27,579 nt of DNA from positions 1-27,579 of the IMG/VR virus record IMGVR_UViG_3300040946_000173, one strand, 5' to 3'. Position numbers and translations under genes: made by a program. This DNA is from a virus. Position 1 is the first letter of the stretch. Each line of letters begins with the position of its first letter. This document shows, piece by piece, positions 1-7,002 of this stretch. The notes beneath the pieces were generated by a model. The model was not told where the DNA came from. It made no database searches and saw only the letters and a program-made list of their open reading frames with translations.

Positions 1-376
1 GGTACTGCTCGTATTTCTCCCGGTCGATCAAATCGAGGAAATTCGGGCTGATAATCTGGGCTTCGGAGAAGTTTAGCTCCAAGACTTCTCCCCGGCGATG
101 TTCTTGGCCGAGGAATTCGAATCCCTCGGTCACCTCGAATTTGAAGGTTGGGATTTCTGGCGGAGCGAGAGCTTTCGGAGTTTCAGCGGCTCGCGAGACG
201 ACAGGAAGAGCGGGCGAGCGAACCTCGATGATCTTTCCGAACTGCACCGACCTCTTGTAGAGGACCGTCTCGCGAACCCAGTCCGGCACTTCCTGGGGGT
301 TCGCGGAGGCGTGGAAGACCACTTCCTGATGCCCCGGAGCGCTGAACCTCGGGGTCGCCTTGAATATCGCTTGCAC
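1..376 (-). CDS. Hypothetical phage protein, partial (C-terminus beyond window)
   Basis: An open frame of 125 codons runs from a GTG at 376 off the left edge with no stop, so the C-terminus is missing. A strong ribosome-binding site (GGAGG, about 5 nt upstream of the GTG) supports this start. The product begins MQAIFKATPRFSA and includes a stretch EVPDWVRETVLYKR. No catalytic motif, membrane segment or signal peptide is visible. It lies directly downstream of the major capsid gene on the same strand, where head-completion or connector genes are usually found in tailed phages. I do not recognise the family. The plus-strand frames over this region lack ribosome-binding sites and are shadows. 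Confidence 0.75.
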   Translation of the reverse strand, partial: MQAIFKATPRFSAPGHQEVVFHASANPQEVPDWVRETVLYKRSVQFGKIIEVRSPALPVVSRAAETPKALAPPEIPTFKFEVTEGFEFLGQEHRRGEVLELNFSEAQIISPNFLDLIDREKYEQY

Positions 377-398
377 TTGAATCCTCCGATCGAATCAA

Positions 399-418
399 GT
401 CGGCCCTCCGGGGCCAAC
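399..418 (-). terminator. Hairpin just downstream of the major capsid gene (possible attenuator)
   Basis: On the minus-strand RNA, GUUGGCCC pairs with GGGCCGAC (8 bp including one G-U) around a CGGA tetraloop, 15 nt after the capsid stop codon. Only a poor U tract follows (UUGAUUC), so it may be a partial terminator, a processing site, or chance structure in G+C-rich DNA. Confidence 0.3.
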
Positions 419-432
419 CCCGCGGCGAGAAC

Positions 433-1506
433 TCAAATCTCGTCGAGGTAGGTGATCGTCGTCGGCCGGATCTTCTGCACGACGCCGATGTTGCCCGCGA
501 ACCCCGTCTGGTAGCCCATGCCCTTGCCGACGGTCGGGACGGTCATCACCTTCATGATCGGCTGCGGGATTGAGAGGTAGATGCAGCTCTCGTCCTTCCG
601 GTAGGCGACCATCCGCGAGCTGGTGCTGTAGCCCTGGGTCGAGATCCAGTCGTCGGGCAGCGGCAGGATCGACAGGTCGATCCCGTGCCTCCGCGCGACG
701 TTGTTCGCCAAGATGAACTCGAGGGCGGAGTTGAACCCGCCGATCGTCATGGGTTCGTTCAGGAGCGACCAGTGCTCCACATCGACCAGGATCGTGTCGG
801 CCATTCCCTCCGGGTCGTATCCCGAGGCCTTCCAGGTCGCCAGCAAAACCTGGTTGACGTCGGTCTGGATCTCCGTCGTCGTCTTCTTCGACCAGAGCGT
901 CGAGCCCGACGCGCCGGCCGTGGCGATGTTGTAGGTCACGTTCGAGTCGTTGATGAGGCCGGGAGTTCCCGCCCATCCGAGGTAGGTCACGTAGTCGAGC
1001 GCCTTGCCCCAAATCAGCTTCACTCCCTTGTCGAGCAGGTCTTGGAGGGAGTAGGGAGCCGGGATGCCGTTCTTCTTGGCGTCGATCAGGCGCTGGAGGT
1101 CGAGGAAGTCGATGAACATGGCCTGCGCCCAGTTGATGGTGGGCCATGTCCCCTTCACTACGTTCACCTGGACTTGGGAGAGGTCCGTCTTCTCCGTCCC
1201 CTGGAGTCCGAGCTTGTTCGCCCCGGTGGTGGCGAAGTCCACGGCCCACGCGCTCGTGTACTCGACGAACCCGCCGCCGGTCTTCACCGGGATGTCTCGC
1301 GCGTGGGTCACCGCCGCGAGAGGCATGACCAAGTTCACGTTCGGGTATTCGAGCTGAGAAGCCAGGAAGGCCAGGCCCGATCCGGACGCGGCATCGAAGG
1401 CGTAGTCCCTCGGGTAATCTATCCCGTTCCTCTGGGAGTCGAACGCGTATCCGCGGTTGCTGTAACTCCATCCCCCCATGGGGGCCGCATTCCGTTTAAT
1501 CAACAT
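433..1506 (-). CDS. Major capsid protein, DUF2184-like
   Basis: This 357-aa protein probably forms the capsid shell. Length, composition (balanced, no signal peptide or membrane segment) and position fit a HK97-fold major capsid protein: it lies downstream of portal, MuF, protease-scaffold and cement genes. The sequence resembles the DUF2184 family that accompanies DUF1073 portals and DUF2213 proteins, with features such as ARDIPVKTGGGFVEYTSAWAVD near residues 69-90 and the C-terminal QTGFAGNIGVVQKIRP. The start ATG is preceded by GGAGGATCACA. DUF2184 capsids usually lack a cleaved delta domain, consistent with the separate scaffold gene upstream. The fold is an inference from family resemblance and synteny. 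Confidence 0.8.
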   Translation of the reverse strand: MLIKRNAAPMGGWSYSNRGYAFDSQRNGIDYPRDYAFDAASGSGLAFLASQLEYPNVNLVMPLAAVTHARDIPVKTGGGFVEYTSAWAVDFATTGANKLGLQGTEKTDLSQVQVNVVKGTWPTINWAQAMFIDFLDLQRLIDAKKNGIPAPYSLQDLLDKGVKLIWGKALDYVTYLGWAGTPGLINDSNVTYNIATAGASGSTLWSKKTTTEIQTDVNQVLLATWKASGYDPEGMADTILVDVEHWSLLNEPMTIGGFNSALEFILANNVARRHGIDLSILPLPDDWISTQGYSTSSRMVAYRKDESCIYLSIPQPIMKVMTVPTVGKGMGYQTGFAGNIGVVQKIRPTTITYLDEI

Positions 1507-1552
1507 TGTGATCCTCCGACTGATTCAGTGGTCGATGCTTCCGAACTCCCGA

Positions 1553-2386
1553 CTACGCCTGGATTCGCTTCAGGATCGTGACTTCGACGACGTTGTCCGA
1601 CCCGTAGGCGCTGACGACCCCGGTGGCGAAGATCACGTCGGGCAACATGATGTTGTAAGAGCACTGGACCGGAGTCCCTGCTGGGATGATGGCCGTGGTG
1701 TTCTGGTTGATCGTGATCGTGTTCGTGCTGACGTTCGTCACGTAGGTTCCGGGCGCGATCCCGACCGACGCTATGACCGCCGTCCCCACCACGGCATCCG
1801 TGCCCGTGACGAAGGTCAGGCTCGTCCCGATGGCTGATGCCGTCATCGTGGTCGCTGTGAGTCCGTCGAGTGACGCCTCGATGCCACCGACGACGGTCGA
1901 AACTCCGGTGTGCGCTAGGATGCGGAGGTAGACCGGGTTGCCGGCCTTCGGCGTCCCGGCCAGCAGCTTTGAGATGCAGGAGCCGCGCTCCAGGACCTCG
2001 CACATCTGGCCCGGCGCGTAATAGCCGACCTGCCCCGTGCCCGCGGGCAGCGGGAAGGTCAAGAGGGTCTTCACCTCGCGCACCGCGAAGCCCGCGAACG
2101 GCAGGATGCCGGTCACGACAGGCTGAGGGGCGGGGAGGGCTGTCAGGTAGTCAGTCCCGCTCGTCCACGTGCTCCCGTTCGCCAGCCAGTCGGCGACCTG
2201 CGTGTAGGTTCCGCCGGTCTGGTCGGGTTGGAGCACGACGGCGTCCGCGAAGGTGATGTTGTTGGCGTTGTTCGCGTTCGCGAGGCGCGCGGCGATGACC
2301 GGCTCTCCGGCGTTCGTCCTCGAGACTTGCCCCAAATACCCGATGCCAGGCCCCGTTACGGGGATTGCAACTCCGAATGCTCCCAT
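1553..2386 (-). CDS. Probable capsid cement/decoration protein
   Basis: A 277-aa protein rich in Gly, Ala, Thr and Val, with no signal or membrane segment, encoded between the scaffold and major capsid genes. That is the usual place of the structural cement protein in phages with DUF2184 capsids. The region YYAPGQMCEVLERG near residues 123-136 looks like a beta-rich core. A Thr/Val-rich segment follows (about residues 180-245), suggesting repeated beta strands exposed on the virion. The start ATG has TGAGGTGAAC upstream. A 15-bp palindromic element sits immediately before that ribosome-binding site, so translation or transcription of this gene may be controlled. The cement function is inferred from synteny and composition. 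Confidence 0.65.
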   Translation of the reverse strand: MGAFGVAIPVTGPGIGYLGQVSRTNAGEPVIAARLANANNANNITFADAVVLQPDQTGGTYTQVADWLANGSTWTSGTDYLTALPAPQPVVTGILPFAGFAVREVKTLLTFPLPAGTGQVGYYAPGQMCEVLERGSCISKLLAGTPKAGNPVYLRILAHTGVSTVVGGIEASLDGLTATTMTASAIGTSLTFVTGTDAVVGTAVIASVGIAPGTYVTNVSTNTITINQNTTAIIPAGTPVQCSYNIMLPDVIFATGVVSAYGSDNVVEVTILKRIQA

Positions 2387-2400
2387 GTTTGTTCACCTCA

Positions 2401-2415
2401 GTCCAAAATTTGGAC
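2401..2415. promoter_or_regulatory. Palindromic element copy 1 (GTCCAAAATTTGGAC)
   Basis: A near-perfect 15-bp inverted repeat in the 54-bp gap between the scaffold stop and the cement start. Read on the minus strand, it ends right before the TGAGGTGAAC ribosome-binding site and 14 nt before the ATG. The same sequence recurs at four other gene boundaries in the window. Confidence 0.7.
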
Positions 2416-2440
2416 GACCAGCAAAATCTTCTCCGATGCG

Positions 2441-3373
2441 CTACCGCGCCGGGACCACGGGCTTGAACGGCCTCGTCCTCTCCGTGCGCTCCTTCTTGTA
2501 GGCCGCGTCCAGCTCGGCGGCCATCTTCTGGGCTTCCGTGATCTTCTCCCGGCCCTGGGCGTCCGACGCCATGCTGACGTGCGAGGCGTCGAGGAACTTG
2601 CTGTAGCTCCCGTCCTGGTGGGCCCCGCCGGTGATGAGCTGGCGCAGCCTCCGGGCCTCGGAGTCGTAGGCCGCGATGAGCTTCTTGTTTCCGGACTTGG
2701 CGACGAACGGCTTCAGGGTGCGGAGGATGGCCCGCGCCTCGTCGAACTGCGGCTTCGGCTCGTCCTTCTTTTCCAGCTCGGGCTCGGGGCGAACGACCTC
2801 GGAATCGCCGGCGGCCTTCTTATCGTCGTCCCTGCCCTTGTCGTCGTCCTTCCCATGCGCCTTGTCGTCGTCATCCTTGACCTTCTTGTCGTCGTCGTCG
2901 GCGGCGCGGCGCTCTTCCCCGCCTCCAGCCTCGATCGGCTTCAGCTCTTCAGGAATGGCGTCGTTGTCTTCGTGCGCGGGCTCCTTTTTTTCTTCCGTGA
3001 AGAACTCGGTCAAGAGCGATTTCAGCTCGTCGAGGTCGACGTCCCCGGCCGCCTCCTGCTCTTCCTTCTCAGTCAGGATCTTGTCCAGAGCGGAGTGCAG
3101 TTTCGATCGCCGGTCATCCTTCGCGCTCTTGCGGTCGTCGTCATCCTTGCCGTGGCGCTTGTCGTCGTCCTTCGCCTTGTCGTCGTCGGTCGCCACTTTC
3201 CCGGTGGGAAGCTGGGTCTTCGGGGGCTCGGCCTTCCCCTCCTCCTTCGTGACGGCGCCTGGGGCGTGCTGGTCCATGACTTCCGCAAGGTCTTCCGGTG
3301 TGGTCTTCTCATCGGCGGCGAACGCCTTCAAGCCACGCGCCCAGATTTGCTTCAGGATGTTGTCTTTTGCCAT
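2441..3373 (-). CDS. Scaffold protein from internal in-frame start
   Basis: Met198 of the protease-scaffold gene is preceded by AAGGAG with a 7-nt spacer, a better initiation site than the GTG of the full-length gene. Translation from here gives a 310-aa acidic, helical product without the protease domain, starting MAKDNILKQIW. This copies the nested protease/scaffold layout known from lambda C/Nu3. The spacer and ATG contain GTCCAAAAT, nine bases of the dispersed 15-bp element. Independent expression is inferred from the ribosome-binding site only. Confidence 0.5.
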   Translation of the reverse strand: MAKDNILKQIWARGLKAFAADEKTTPEDLAEVMDQHAPGAVTKEEGKAEPPKTQLPTGKVATDDDKAKDDDKRHGKDDDDRKSAKDDRRSKLHSALDKILTEKEEQEAAGDVDLDELKSLLTEFFTEEKKEPAHEDNDAIPEELKPIEAGGGEERRAADDDDKKVKDDDDKAHGKDDDKGRDDDKKAAGDSEVVRPEPELEKKDEPKPQFDEARAILRTLKPFVAKSGNKKLIAAYDSEARRLRQLITGGAHQDGSYSKFLDASHVSMASDAQGREKITEAQKMAAELDAAYKKERTERTRPFKPVVPAR

Positions 3374-3964
3374 TTTGGACTCCTTCTTTGGCGCGGCGTC
3401 GTTTATCCTCGCCTCGCCTCCAGCCCTCGCGCTCTGCACCAGGGCGACGTGGTTCCCAATGATGTCGTGCTGCTCAAGGCGCTCGCCGTTCTTGACGAGC
3501 CGATAAGAATAGCCGCAGGAAAGCTCGCGCTCGCCACCCTTGACGGCTCGGATGCCCTCGGGGTCTTTGACCATGATGTCCGCGACCATCGGCCAGTCGC
3601 CGGATTCCAGTGCCTCGCTCCCCTTGCGCACGTTCTGGCAATGCCCGATTCCGACCTCTTTCTCGTCGTCGGGGCCGATGAGTTTGGGGGGATGGCGGAG
3701 GGTGAAAGTCTTTCCTTCGAAGCTAGCGATAGTCGCCGGTCGGAAGACTTCTTCCGGGGGTCGCCACACTTCGACCTCCGATCCAGGGTCTCGATCCTTG
3801 ACCAGCCCCTCGGGGTCGGTGAGTTCTGAGACGAGGTATTTTTGGGGTCCGCTGCGGCCGATGACGGTGTTGAGGCAGAGGAGATAGCCTTCGGGGCTCT
3901 CGGCGATGTTCGAGCTGAGGGTCTGTCCGAAGTAGCGGATTTTCGCATCCAGCGCGACACTCAC
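2441..3964 (-). CDS. DUF2213-like prohead protease fused to scaffold domain
   Basis: A 507-aa protein from a GTG start. Residues 1-185 resemble DUF2213, a domain regarded as related to prohead proteases: EGYLLCLNTVIGRSG near 25-39, VWRPPEEVF at 66-74, GIGHCQNVRKG at 105-115, ELSCGYSYRL at 147-156 and GNHVALVQSARAG at 170-182. Residues 198-507 form a highly charged region with two acidic DDDK-type tracts (about 259-283 and 356-386) and predicted helices, typical of a scaffold. The expected role is to organise capsid assembly and then be cleaved out. An internal in-frame start at residue 198 probably gives a separate scaffold. The ribosome-binding site for the GTG is weak (AAAGAGAGA). A coupled start from the gene 20 nt upstream is possible. 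Confidence 0.75.
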   Translation of the reverse strand: MSVALDAKIRYFGQTLSSNIAESPEGYLLCLNTVIGRSGPQKYLVSELTDPEGLVKDRDPGSEVEVWRPPEEVFRPATIASFEGKTFTLRHPPKLIGPDDEKEVGIGHCQNVRKGSEALESGDWPMVADIMVKDPEGIRAVKGGERELSCGYSYRLVKNGERLEQHDIIGNHVALVQSARAGGEARINDAAPKKESKMAKDNILKQIWARGLKAFAADEKTTPEDLAEVMDQHAPGAVTKEEGKAEPPKTQLPTGKVATDDDKAKDDDKRHGKDDDDRKSAKDDRRSKLHSALDKILTEKEEQEAAGDVDLDELKSLLTEFFTEEKKEPAHEDNDAIPEELKPIEAGGGEERRAADDDDKKVKDDDDKAHGKDDDKGRDDDKKAAGDSEVVRPEPELEKKDEPKPQFDEARAILRTLKPFVAKSGNKKLIAAYDSEARRLRQLITGGAHQDGSYSKFLDASHVSMASDAQGREKITEAQKMAAELDAAYKKERTERTRPFKPVVPAR

Positions 3965-3984
3965 TTGTCTCTCTTTCGGCTAGC

Positions 3985-4236
3985 CTATATCTCTCCCTTG
4001 TTCTTCATCGACCAGGCGACGGCAAAAGGATTCGCAACTCCAGGTTCTTTCTTCAGCTCACGCACTACGTGCTCTCCTCCCGGAGGCGCCACGTCCCTCG
4101 CGATCTTGAACTTCCTTCCGATGGCGTCCATGCCGGTGCAGCCCGCCGGGGTCTTCCCGGCGTCGAGGGCGTACTTCTGCGAGGTCTTGAAGGCTTCCTC
4201 GGTTCGCTTTTCCTGGCCCGCAGACGTTATCGGCAT
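3985..4236 (-). CDS. Small hypothetical protein, 83 aa
   Basis: Begins MPITSAGQEKRTEEAFKTSQ, is basic, and contains GRKFKIARDVAPPGGEHVV. It has no signal peptide, membrane segment or cysteine cluster. It starts one base after the stop of the preceding 48-aa gene and ends 20 bases before the protease-scaffold start, so it is part of the tightly packed head operon and probably translationally coupled (GGGGAGAGTGAG before the ATG). Function not recognised. Confidence 0.65.
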   Translation of the reverse strand: MPITSAGQEKRTEEAFKTSQKYALDAGKTPAGCTGMDAIGRKFKIARDVAPPGGEHVVRELKKEPGVANPFAVAWSMKNKGEI

Positions 4237-4237
4237 C

Positions 4238-4384
4238 TCACTCTCCCCGCTTCTCTTTCCTAAGCTCTTCCAGCCAGTGCTTGCACTCGGCGATTGCCCC
4301 GTTCCAAGAGTTCGCGGCCGCTAGAGCCTTGTCCTTCTCCTGCTCCAAGAACTGGAGCCTTTCGATCAGCTTCTTCTCGTCCAC
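4238..4384 (-). CDS. Small coiled-coil protein, 48 aa
   Basis: A GTG-started frame of 48 codons fills the gap between its neighbours: it starts 7 bases after the upstream stop and ends one base before the downstream ATG. GAGG lies just upstream. The product is strongly helical and charged (MDEKKLIERLQFLEQEKDKA at the start, WLEELRKEKRGE at the end), with heptad-like Leu/Ile spacing that suggests a short coiled coil. Exact fit between neighbours and biased codon use argue that it is real. Its role is unknown. Confidence 0.65.
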   Translation of the reverse strand: MDEKKLIERLQFLEQEKDKALAAANSWNGAIAECKHWLEELRKEKRGE

Positions 4385-4391
4385 CCCAGCC

Positions 4392-5027
4392 TCACGACGT
4401 GTAGAGCGGGATGTAATAGTCCGTGCCCTTCACGTGGACCTTGAGTTTCATGCTCGCCAAGCCGCTGGCCTGGGCCGCGACGCAATACTGCGCGCCGTAC
4501 CCGCCGGTCGGGTCGTCGGTGATGTCCATGAGGTACGAGGCGCGCGCCTCGACCTGAAAGACCGAGTGGATCAGGCACGCCGTGGTGTTGAGCAGGGCTT
4601 CCATGTAGGCGTTGGCGTCGGTCGCGAGGTTCGCCGTCGCCCCGAAGTCGCCCATGATCGGCGCCAGGTAGCCGGAAGTGTGCGCGAAGTTCGCGTTCGA
4701 TGTGTCGACCTGCCCGAAGATGCCGGCATTGAACCCGGACCCGTTGTTGAGCGTGCCCTGGAGGATCAGCTTGCCCTGGACTCCGTATTCATACCCGGAC
4801 GCCACGGTGGTCGCGGAGGAAAGCGTGGCGCATCCCCGCACCGCGGCGACGCTGCCGCTGCCTCCGCCGACGCTCATCGAGCCCGAATAGTTCAGGTAGA
4901 GTTCTGAATCGATCAGCCTGTAGGTCGGCTGCGCGGCCACGCTCAAGGCCACCGGGGGAACAAGCTGGCTTGGGAAGATCGAGCTTTCCCCCGCGGGCTG
5001 GCACAGCATCAAGACCGGGCTTCCCAT
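4392..5027 (-). CDS. Virion structural protein, beta-rich, 211 aa
   Basis: A 211-aa Ser/Gly/Ala/Thr-rich protein without signal or membrane segments, in the middle of the head operon. Its N-terminus, MGSPVLMLCQPAGESSIFPS, resembles that of the upstream neighbour (MGTQIMTLGAPAGEAATPN), which suggests an ancient duplication or a shared docking peptide. The C-terminus, KVHVKGTDYYIPLYTS, looks like a terminal beta strand pair. The start ATG has ACTGAGGCGATC upstream and is 7 bases from the upstream stop. It is probably a virion decoration or appendage protein, inferred from position and composition. Confidence 0.65.
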   Translation of the reverse strand: MGSPVLMLCQPAGESSIFPSQLVPPVALSVAAQPTYRLIDSELYLNYSGSMSVGGGSGSVAAVRGCATLSSATTVASGYEYGVQGKLILQGTLNNGSGFNAGIFGQVDTSNANFAHTSGYLAPIMGDFGATANLATDANAYMEALLNTTACLIHSVFQVEARASYLMDITDDPTGGYGAQYCVAAQASGLASMKLKVHVKGTDYYIPLYTS

Positions 5028-5034
5028 GATCGCC

Positions 5035-5610
5035 TCAGTTCAGGATTTCCAAAGTCGCCGAGCGCAGCGTCAAGCTGGCGAGCGTGCTTGTGGCCGCGAA
5101 CTGGATCGCGACCGCGTTCGCGACCGTGTGGTCGTATCCCCCGCCAGGCTGCGCGGAGGTGTTCGTGTCGGGATAGACCGCAGCCGCGGCCGCGGCCGTG
5201 GTTCCAAGAGTGAGAGTCAGGGTGCAGTGCGCCTCGTCGGTCCCGGTCGTCCCCACCGTCGCCGTGGTCACCGTGAACTCGAACGAGAACGGCATGGTCG
5301 TGGCGCTGGCGGTCGTCGCCGCCGACTCCGAGCTCGCGACCGTGGAGGCCCCGATCAGCAGGCTCACCGTGATCTGCGGAGTCTGTCCGCCCGAGGTCGT
5401 GTACGTCCCGTAGCCCTTGACTCGGAAAGTCTTCCCGACCGAGTTCATGAGTCCAGCGGGAAGCGAGAAGCTGCCCGCCGTCGCCGCCGTCGTGAAGGAG
5501 GTCAAGGCCGTCTGCGCGTTCAGCGAGGGGAAGATGCCGCCCTTGAGGAAATAATTGGGCGTCGCCGCTTCGCCCGCCGGGGCACCGAGCGTCATTATCT
5601 GAGTTCCCAT
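5035..5610 (-). CDS. Virion structural protein, beta-rich, 191 aa
   Basis: First gene of the capsid-assembly block on the minus strand. GGAGGAAC lies just upstream of the ATG, and a minus-strand promoter-like sequence sits about 50 bases further up. The 191-aa product is rich in Ala, Thr, Ser and Gly, with alternating hydrophobic patterns (VSLLIGASTVASS, FSFEFTVTTATV) that suggest a jelly-roll-like beta sandwich. It shares an MGxxxMxLxxPAGE-type N-terminus with the next gene. A role as virion fibre or decoration protein is an inference. No enzymatic motif is visible. Confidence 0.65.
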   Translation of the reverse strand: MGTQIMTLGAPAGEAATPNYFLKGGIFPSLNAQTALTSFTTAATAGSFSLPAGLMNSVGKTFRVKGYGTYTTSGGQTPQITVSLLIGASTVASSESAATTASATTMPFSFEFTVTTATVGTTGTDEAHCTLTLTLGTTAAAAAAVYPDTNTSAQPGGGYDHTVANAVAIQFAATSTLASLTLRSATLEILN

Positions 5611-5660
5611 TGTTCCTCCGTGGGCGGGTTGGTGGCGTCGCGAGGCTCTTGCACGCTATA

Positions 5661-5688
5661 AACATAAGTCTGATTTCACGCGATGCAA
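5661..5688 (-). promoter_or_regulatory. Promoter for the 5.6-0 kb minus-strand operon
   Basis: On the minus strand, TTGCAT (5683-5688) and TATGTT (5661-5666) are separated by 16 bp, upstream of the 191-aa gene. It is divergent to the plus-strand promoter at 5707-5735. CTTGCA and TGCAAG flank this region (5649-5654 and 5684-5689). Confidence 0.4.
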
Positions 5689-5706
5689 GAGGAAACCGCG
5701 CGGGCG

Positions 5707-5735
5707 TTGCATTATCATTGTCACTTGTATATAAT
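5707..5735 (+). promoter_or_regulatory. Strong sigma70-like promoter for the 5.8 kb cassette
   Basis: TTGCAT, 17 bp, then a perfect TATAAT at 5730-5735. The predicted transcript starts near 5742, leaving a leader of about 48 nt before the regulator gene. TTGCA repeats around it (5650, 5707 and inverted at 5684) could be operators for the adjacent ribbon-helix-helix protein. Confidence 0.65.
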
Positions 5736-5789
5736 TTGCCACGACGTTGTATCGACCGCGTAAGACCCAGCAGTCATTGGAGGGATGAG

Positions 5790-5981
5790 TTGAGCGACAA
5801 CGGAGCGAGTAAGGTCAAAGCGAGCGGGCGCCTCTCGGAACGCAAGCTCGTCAGCTACAGATTGAGCGTCGAGGCGCTGGAGATTCTCCAAAGGATAGCC
5901 CAGCAGAGAAAGATTTCCAGGACCTACGTCATGGAAAACGCGATCAGGGAGTGGGCGAAGAAGCACGACGGGGAGATTTGA
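5790..5981 (+). CDS. Ribbon-helix-helix (CopG/Arc-like) regulator
   Basis: A 63-aa protein started by TTG at 5790, with GGAGGG 5 nt upstream. Residues from about 18 on show an RHH pattern: a beta strand (KLVSYRLS), helix 1 (VEALEILQRIAQQRK), a turn (ISR) and helix 2 (TYVMENAIREWAKKH). Such dimers bind DNA through the paired strands and often repress their own promoter. It leads a plus-strand cassette inserted between minus-strand structural genes, directly downstream of a strong promoter, so autoregulation is likely. An earlier in-frame TTG at 5736 lies too close to the -10 box to be the start. Confidence 0.7.
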   Translation: MSDNGASKVKASGRLSERKLVSYRLSVEALEILQRIAQQRKISRTYVMENAIREWAKKHDGEI

Positions 5982-6064
5982 TGCTCGTCCTCGGAGCGAG
6001 GCGTCTCCTGGCCAGGCTCGCGTGGCGGCTCTATCTCTGGCTCGACCAAAGGCGCGGGAAATGA
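5981..6064 (+). CDS. Very small Arg/Leu-rich ORF, 27 aa
   Basis: The ATG overlaps the stop of the regulator gene (TGATG) and is preceded by GGGGAG at a 5-nt spacing. The product, MLVLGARRLLARLAWRLYLW plus a short basic tail, would be an amphipathic, possibly membrane-active peptide. It ends 3 bases before the next ATG. Tight packing supports translation, but the length is too short to be certain. Confidence 0.4.
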   Translation: MLVLGARRLLARLAWRLYLWLDQRRGK

Positions 6065-6067
6065 GAA

Positions 6068-6271
6068 ATGAACGAGACGTGCAGGGTTTCAAGGAACGAC
6101 GCTGATTTGTGCGGTCGGGAGGCGAAGTACGTCTACGCCGGGGAGATTCAGGTCTGCGACCTGCACGCGAAGGAGATTCGCTCGAAGGGCGGGGCGAAGT
6201 TTTTGCAACTGATCTCACCGGCTCCGGTGATGACGCGCAAGACACAAAATCTTGAACGGGGGATGAAATGA
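6068..6271 (+). CDS. Small Cys/His protein, possible zinc binder, 67 aa
   Basis: The 67-aa product has Cys5, Cys15, Cys30 and His33 (VCDLH), a spacing compatible with one structural zinc site. There is no membrane or signal segment. Its stop overlaps the ATG of the secreted-protein gene (ATGA), so the two are probably translationally coupled. It belongs to the plus-strand cassette under the 5.7 kb promoter. Function unknown. Confidence 0.65.
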   Translation: MNETCRVSRNDADLCGREAKYVYAGEIQVCDLHAKEIRSKGGAKFLQLISPAPVMTRKTQNLERGMK

Positions 6272-6762
6272 TTAAATCATTCTGCTTGCTCGCGACTCTG
6301 TTTTTAGTAATGCCGCTCGCGGCGCAGGACGCGCACGTCGTGCCGCTGTCTTCCGAGGACGCGGAGATGGCGAAGCGAACCTATGAGGCCATGAAGCTGG
6401 CCGAGACAAATTGGAAGATGTTTCAGGACAGGATTTCTAAGAAGTATCTCATCGTCCAGGCCACCGACCCGGATGCGTCGAGCCAGCACTACACCGAGCC
6501 GGTTTCTATCAACGGATTCGGAGTAGTGAGCAATGCCACCCTTTTCCTCTCTGCATCCGACTCTGGCGGGTGTGTGAATAGTTGCGGCGACGTCGTGGAT
6601 TGTCAGACCGGGAAACCTCTCCACTTGAAGACGGTGGCTGACGCTCAGAAAGAAGAAGAGGAGCGCGAGGCTCGAAATAAGAAGTATGACTCCGAGCCGC
6701 GCCAGCGCAAGGGATTCGATACGTCTTGCTCGAATTGCCTTCCGGAGTTCGATTTCAGCTAA
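6268..6762 (+). CDS. Secreted hypothetical protein with signal peptide, 164 aa
   Basis: Residues 1-20 form a clear Sec signal peptide (MIKSFCLLATLFLVMPLAAQ) with a likely cleavage after an Ala. The mature part contains an Asp/Glu-rich helix, a beta-rich middle, four cysteines (GGCVNSCGDVVDC, then CSNC near the C-terminus) and a charged helix KEEEEREARNKK. An exported, disulfide-containing protein in a moron-like cassette could act on the host envelope, for example in superinfection exclusion or lysogenic conversion, but that is a guess from context. ATGA overlap with the upstream gene. Confidence 0.7.
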   Translation: MIKSFCLLATLFLVMPLAAQDAHVVPLSSEDAEMAKRTYEAMKLAETNWKMFQDRISKKYLIVQATDPDASSQHYTEPVSINGFGVVSNATLFLSASDSGGCVNSCGDVVDCQTGKPLHLKTVADAQKEEEEREARNKKYDSEPRQRKGFDTSCSNCLPEFDFS

Positions 6763-6777
6763 GGGTTCAAGTACCTC

Positions 6778-6984
6778 GTGCCGAAGGCTCCGAAGCCGAG
6801 CCCGTCGGTCGATCCTTGGAGCAGATATTATCTTAGCCCGGCCACTATGACTCCAAGCTGGACTATCGGCCCGACTGGGATTATCTCACCGATACCGACG
6901 ACTTCAGCTTCTGGTGGGTTGCTTGGTATTAGCGGTTCTTCGGCGAACTCTGCAACTCTCCCTCCGGGAACAGTTATTCAATGA
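6778..6984 (+). CDS. Pro/Ser/Thr-rich short protein, 68 aa
   Basis: A GTG-started frame, 15 bases after the secreted-protein stop. The product (MPKAPKPSPSVDPWSRYYL at the start) is low in charge and rich in Pro, Ser, Gly and Thr, like a flexible linker. The ribosome-binding site is weak. It may be a real last gene of the cassette or a remnant of a longer protein. Confidence 0.4.
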   Translation: MPKAPKPSPSVDPWSRYYLSPATMTPSWTIGPTGIISPIPTTSASGGLLGISGSSANSATLPPGTVIQ

Positions 6985-7002
6985 AGCGAATTCGAGGGCG
7001 TT

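Noticed and set aside
395-1471. Long minus-strand frame over the major capsid gene
   Set aside because: Arg/Pro/Gly-rich low-quality translation in the shadow of the capsid frame; no ribosome-binding site.
2228-3829. 533-aa plus-strand frame opposite the protease-scaffold gene
   Set aside because: Antisense shadow caused by high G+C; the minus-strand frame carries recognisable DUF2213 motifs.
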